Part shown: positions 60,701 to 64,000 of the stretch, in pieces
Layout: every line of letters begins with the position of its first letter
Position numbering within the stretch: the stretch's first letter is position 1
NCBI GenBank assembly: GCA_921293015.1
Contig: OV121092.1
Location: 10,422,001-10,486,000, forward strand
Origin: Phorcus lineatus
Lineage: Eukaryota > Mollusca > Gastropoda > Trochida > Trochidae
Direction of reading: 5' to 3'
DNA length: 64,000 nt
Translations under genes and position numbers: made by a program
Notes under the pieces: generated by a model
What the model was told of the DNA's origin: nothing
The model's database searches: none
What the model saw: only the letters and a program-made list of their open reading frames with translations

Positions 60701-61876
60701 GTTAAATATGACTCAAAACGCCAATATCATCTTTACTGATTATTGCGCTGTTTTGTTCACTATTGTACATTTGACATTTTTCTAAGACGCTAAATTTATC
60801 TAACTTTGAACTGACGACATATAGCTGATGTAGGGAAACGTTTTTGGATATATATTCATATTGGTAATCCTAAATATCAGTTCAATATATCTTGAACCTA
60901 ATTTAATCATTTCTAGCACGTATTCGATACAGCATTACAAAATTATAGAATAAATTTTAGCCAAAGTTATTATTTTTTCAAATAACTATACAATGTATAA
61001 TATACATATTACATATGGCGAGATAATTGAATATTTATATATAAGATGCATAACCTATCTACGTCCAATACGATAGTTTGAATATAGAGGTCAAATTAAA
61101 TCTTCGGCATTTTCCCTTGAAATATTTCAAAATGCGATGCAGTTCAACTCATGACGGTTCATTTTCTGTTTTATTTGTTTGATACATTTATTGTTCCCTA
61201 TCATATTTTTTTCTAATTTGAATTGAACTCTAATTTCGATCAATGCATTTTGCTCCCCAATAACTCAAGAGAAAGTCGACACAAAATGTATTTGATCTAC
61301 TTTAACTCAAAGTCTCAACTTTTTCATATTCACATTCAACATTTTACTTCAACCTAAGACCTCGTAATATAAGGATTATCTTTATACCTCTATGTTTGGG
61401 TATTCCTGTTTCCGTTGTTCTAGGCTCCTTTCAAATTTATTTCATATGAGATAGTCAAAGATTAGATAAGTTAGAATGTCATTTTTGTAGAAATAACTGA
61501 TAAGTATGTTTTATTTAGAACACTACATACGTTTAATTTTTGTTTTTAACCTCAATTTATTTTTTATAATGAAAATATTAAGAAAATATTTGTCAGACAG
61601 CAAATAAAAAACAACGAAAGAGACTCAAAACTATTTTCATCAACAGCAATAGTCAACCAGCGTGAGCAGAAAGAAGGTATAGTGATTATGGTTCGTTTCC
61701 ACAACGCAATCCTACTTTTGCAGCTACGGGGCAAATCGCGCTCGACTTTCCAAGCGGACGATATCGAAAATAGGCTAATAAAACCAAAGGCTGCTTTCCT
61801 TGGCACACAAAGGCTTTTTTTCACTTAACCATACCATTTAATGATTTTCAATGAGGCAATTGGATTTATTCATATA
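60701..61876. other. Right outer arm, unique sequence
   Basis: AT-rich. An 86-codon minus-strand frame (61564-61824) has no recognised motif. No visible match to the left outer arm. Confidence 0.4.
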
Positions 61877-61912
61877 GATTTCTCTGTTTGGGTCGTTTCC
61901 CGGTTTGGGTCG

Positions 61913-62640
61913 TAACACGTCCCTCGTGGCCATGTTCATAATCGTTCATGCATAGATATCTTGACTCTTCATTCAGGCATAGTAAGGCCTTGGAAACTGT
62001 GAGTGAAACAGAATTGTACGTAAATCACTGGACCGACACTTGCTTGGGTGGGTAGACATTTCATCTCGCTTTTAGAGTATGTATATCATCTAGTGTATAG
62101 ATTTACTGCATCATCTTTAACAAAATACAGCTGCATGTCAAAAGTTTGTTCACCTACTACTGTATGTTGCTGCTAATATCATATAATTTAGGTTTAGTTT
62201 GAACGTCAATAAAATAACTGTAGGAGAACTGACTAAAGTTAATGTGTGAAGTAGCCATTCTTTAGCTTATTTATTCTTTCCTACAAAAATTCGAATTTTG
62301 ACATGATGAATTAGACAGAAGGGATCATATTTTCGAAATTCCATTTCGACGCTCTGAGACAACATTTAGAAAAAAACATATTGCCTTAATGCAAATGTAC
62401 AAACATGACTTGTGTTTAAAGCTGTTGACCATTCATAAAGGATTTTGTAGAGAAATATACAAATTAGTGTTTTAGAAATTTTAGCCCCTGGTCACTGCAG
62501 TAACCTGCCAAAACTATTACGGTTTAATGTCGGGTGTGGCACACAACTGTTTTTAGGTGCAATATACCTTCGCTTCTATATTGAAAATTTTGAAATAATC
62601 CGTTTCTTTTTCGCATCGCTACAATGCTTTAAAGATATGC
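61913..62640. other. Non-coding spacer
   Basis: Nothing recognised. Confidence 0.4.
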
Positions 62641-62659
62641 AGCTGTAAGCAAAAGTGAA

Positions 62660-62662
62660 AAT

Positions 62663-62693
<31 letters not shown>

Positions 62694-63095
62694 ATTTATT
62701 CAGTTTCTATTCCCTCTGACTCATACAACATACATGTATGATATGAATCATAGCATGCTTTATACCTTTACAACTAACTGTAGCATTATTGAAGTGAAAA
62801 CTTAATTGCGTACTTTACTGAGATACTTCCCATTTGTTTAAGAGTTTTTATATTTTGTGTGTACATTAAATTTAAGAACTTGTCGAGAGATGGTGGACTG
62901 AAGTGGTTGTCATGAAAGCAGAGTTGAAATTCATCCTCAATATGAGATATATTTTAAGAAGAACAAAAAGAGCAGTCTTTCTTCCCTTAGAATGTTATAA
63001 TGGCGGCCAATTTCTATGGCTAGAAATATAATGTTAGAAAGGTTTAAAGGCAGCTTTGAAGTTGTAATTTGAATGTACAAAGAAGCACTGCGTCA
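62660..63095 (-). pseudogene. LINE C-terminal relic with (TCTG)n 3' tip
   Basis: On the minus strand, with frameshifts, IEDEFQLCF, SPPSLDKFLNLMYTQN and IKTLKQMG resemble the end of LINE ORF2 proteins of the kind at 33415 and 49576 (DEYHFLLVC, then a helical tail). The 3' end reads 'actgaataaattctgtctg' followed by (TCTG)n, a plausible microsatellite tail. It is heavily decayed. Confidence 0.5.
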
Positions 63096-64000
63096 TGTTT
63101 TACTTCCTATTCTCAAAAACTACTTGTAATACAAGTTAACCTATGAGACACAATTGATCAACGATTATTCAGAAAAAATAATGATTGGTCAAAATAGTAG
63201 TTGTTCATTTAAATAAGGTAAAAATCGATGTTCGCTTGTTTACAGCATGAATATTTTCATGAACATTGCTAAACACTTAAATAAAGAGAAAAATGGGGGT
63301 GCTAAATTTTAGTGAACTGATTTTCACAAAAATCCAAGATAGCCGCCAATACGGCCACGAAACCCGAAAAATTTTCATACAAGTGCGGTTACATTCAAAG
63401 CAAATGGCAGAATAAAACAATTGAACTTAGTTGAGATGACATTAGGGAATTTCTTCACAGTTGCGGCCATGTTCATACACTGAAGGCTTTGTCTCTGTGG
63501 ACTTAACTGATGCTGTGTAAGACTAATTATAAATTCACATAGGCGTATATACATCCTTTGTCATCTGCTTTCTTCGTTCTTAAGCTCTTTTTATACTCAG
63601 AAACTCACTTCATTACACAGACGTTAACATACTAAATCTCGCTCGACTATAACCTTACTTGTTGCCAGAGTTCGCTGCCCCCTTTGTAATTGAATAATGG
63701 ACATGACCTCCTTTTAACGACGTTCATTTCTGAAGGGGATGTATGTAGTCATTGTGCTTCAGCTTAAAAGAACCTTTTTGTTGGTTCAATGTTTGACCCT
63801 GAGTCTACAAAACATAATTTTTGTTATTACAGTAGTAATAGCGAAAGCAATGTCTTGTTGAAAGGATTAGTGATAAACGGGATAAGTATGCCTACCTACA
63901 GGTACCTTGCAATGTCTGTCCGCTATAACCTGTTGTCCTGAAGACGTCTGCTTACTGTCAATGCGCTGACACGGTGCCATAGATTTTATTTTTCTGATGA
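63096..64000. other. Window end, no gene recognised
   Basis: AT-rich spacer. 63900-63980 is more GC-rich ('ctgtccgctataacctgttg') and could be the edge of an element that continues beyond the window; nothing names it. Confidence 0.4.

Larger units (their letters stand above)
46850..61912. other. Candidate 15-kb foldback-type element with inverted satellite arms
   Basis: Inverted terminal motifs: left cgacccaaaccgggacacga + cccaaactggggaaatc (46850-46886), right gatttctctgtttgggtcgt + ttcccggtttgggtcg (61877-61912). About 1.2 kb inward on each side begins an array of the same 172-bp repeat, in plus orientation on the left (48040-53755, interrupted by a LINE) and minus on the right (58745-60700). 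A ~5-kb core (53756-58744) holds no intact ORF. The outer 1.2-kb arms do not match one another by eye. The unit may be one large transposable element or two satellite blocks in chance inversion; the matching termini favour the former. Confidence 0.45.

Overview
The window looks like genomic DNA from an invertebrate animal. I infer a mollusc, probably a gastropod. The reasons are a SINE whose 3' end reads ...GCGGCGTTAAAC..., a 'gagtgagtgagtt...tttaacgccgctt' tag, a spliced secreted fibrinogen-domain gene, and heavy loads of Tc1/mariner, MULE and LINE relics. No bacterial or viral gene organisation is present. The sequence is AT-rich, and almost all of it is repeats or non-coding.

Layout. 1-712: the 3' part of a minus-strand coding region, a coiled coil followed by degenerate TTPKDTRDTRE-type repeats, running off the window edge. 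687-14510: a low-copy segment present three times (partial 687-1440; A 3590-7340; B 9780-14510), each interrupted by different insertions. These are two broken Tc1-like transposases, a TIR element with three CRE-like sites, and two foldback MITE families. 15021-18081: empty. 18091-19632: a complete MULE insertion with a 9-bp target duplication whose transposase has lost its catalytic core. 20147-20440: a tRNA-type SINE. 20701-20852: a near-perfect hairpin. 22450-23430: a 45-bp minisatellite. 24858-25274: a foldback MITE.

25982-31643 (minus) is the one convincing host gene. Its five exons join in phase to a 321-residue secreted protein: signal peptide, PAN/apple-like module, and a complete fibrinogen C-terminal domain with its cysteines and calcium-site DRDND. 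It may be a lectin or immune-recognition protein.

33415-34320 is an old LINE fragment. 34622-38465 is a 137-bp satellite with an 825-bp six-monomer higher-order repeat. 38655-39863 is a SINE split by a nested LINE. 41256-42748 is an end-to-end Tc1-like element with a decayed transposase.

The most striking structure is 46850-61912. A ~15-kb interval has inverted terminal motifs (CGACCCAAACCGGG...), and inside them lie two arrays of the same 172-bp satellite in opposite orientation, about 1.2 kb in from each end, around a ~5-kb core. This resembles the long, tandem-repeat-bearing inverted arms of foldback transposons. A younger LINE (49576-53591, 13-bp target duplication) has landed in the left array. 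61913-64000 holds a further LINE relic and unassigned DNA.
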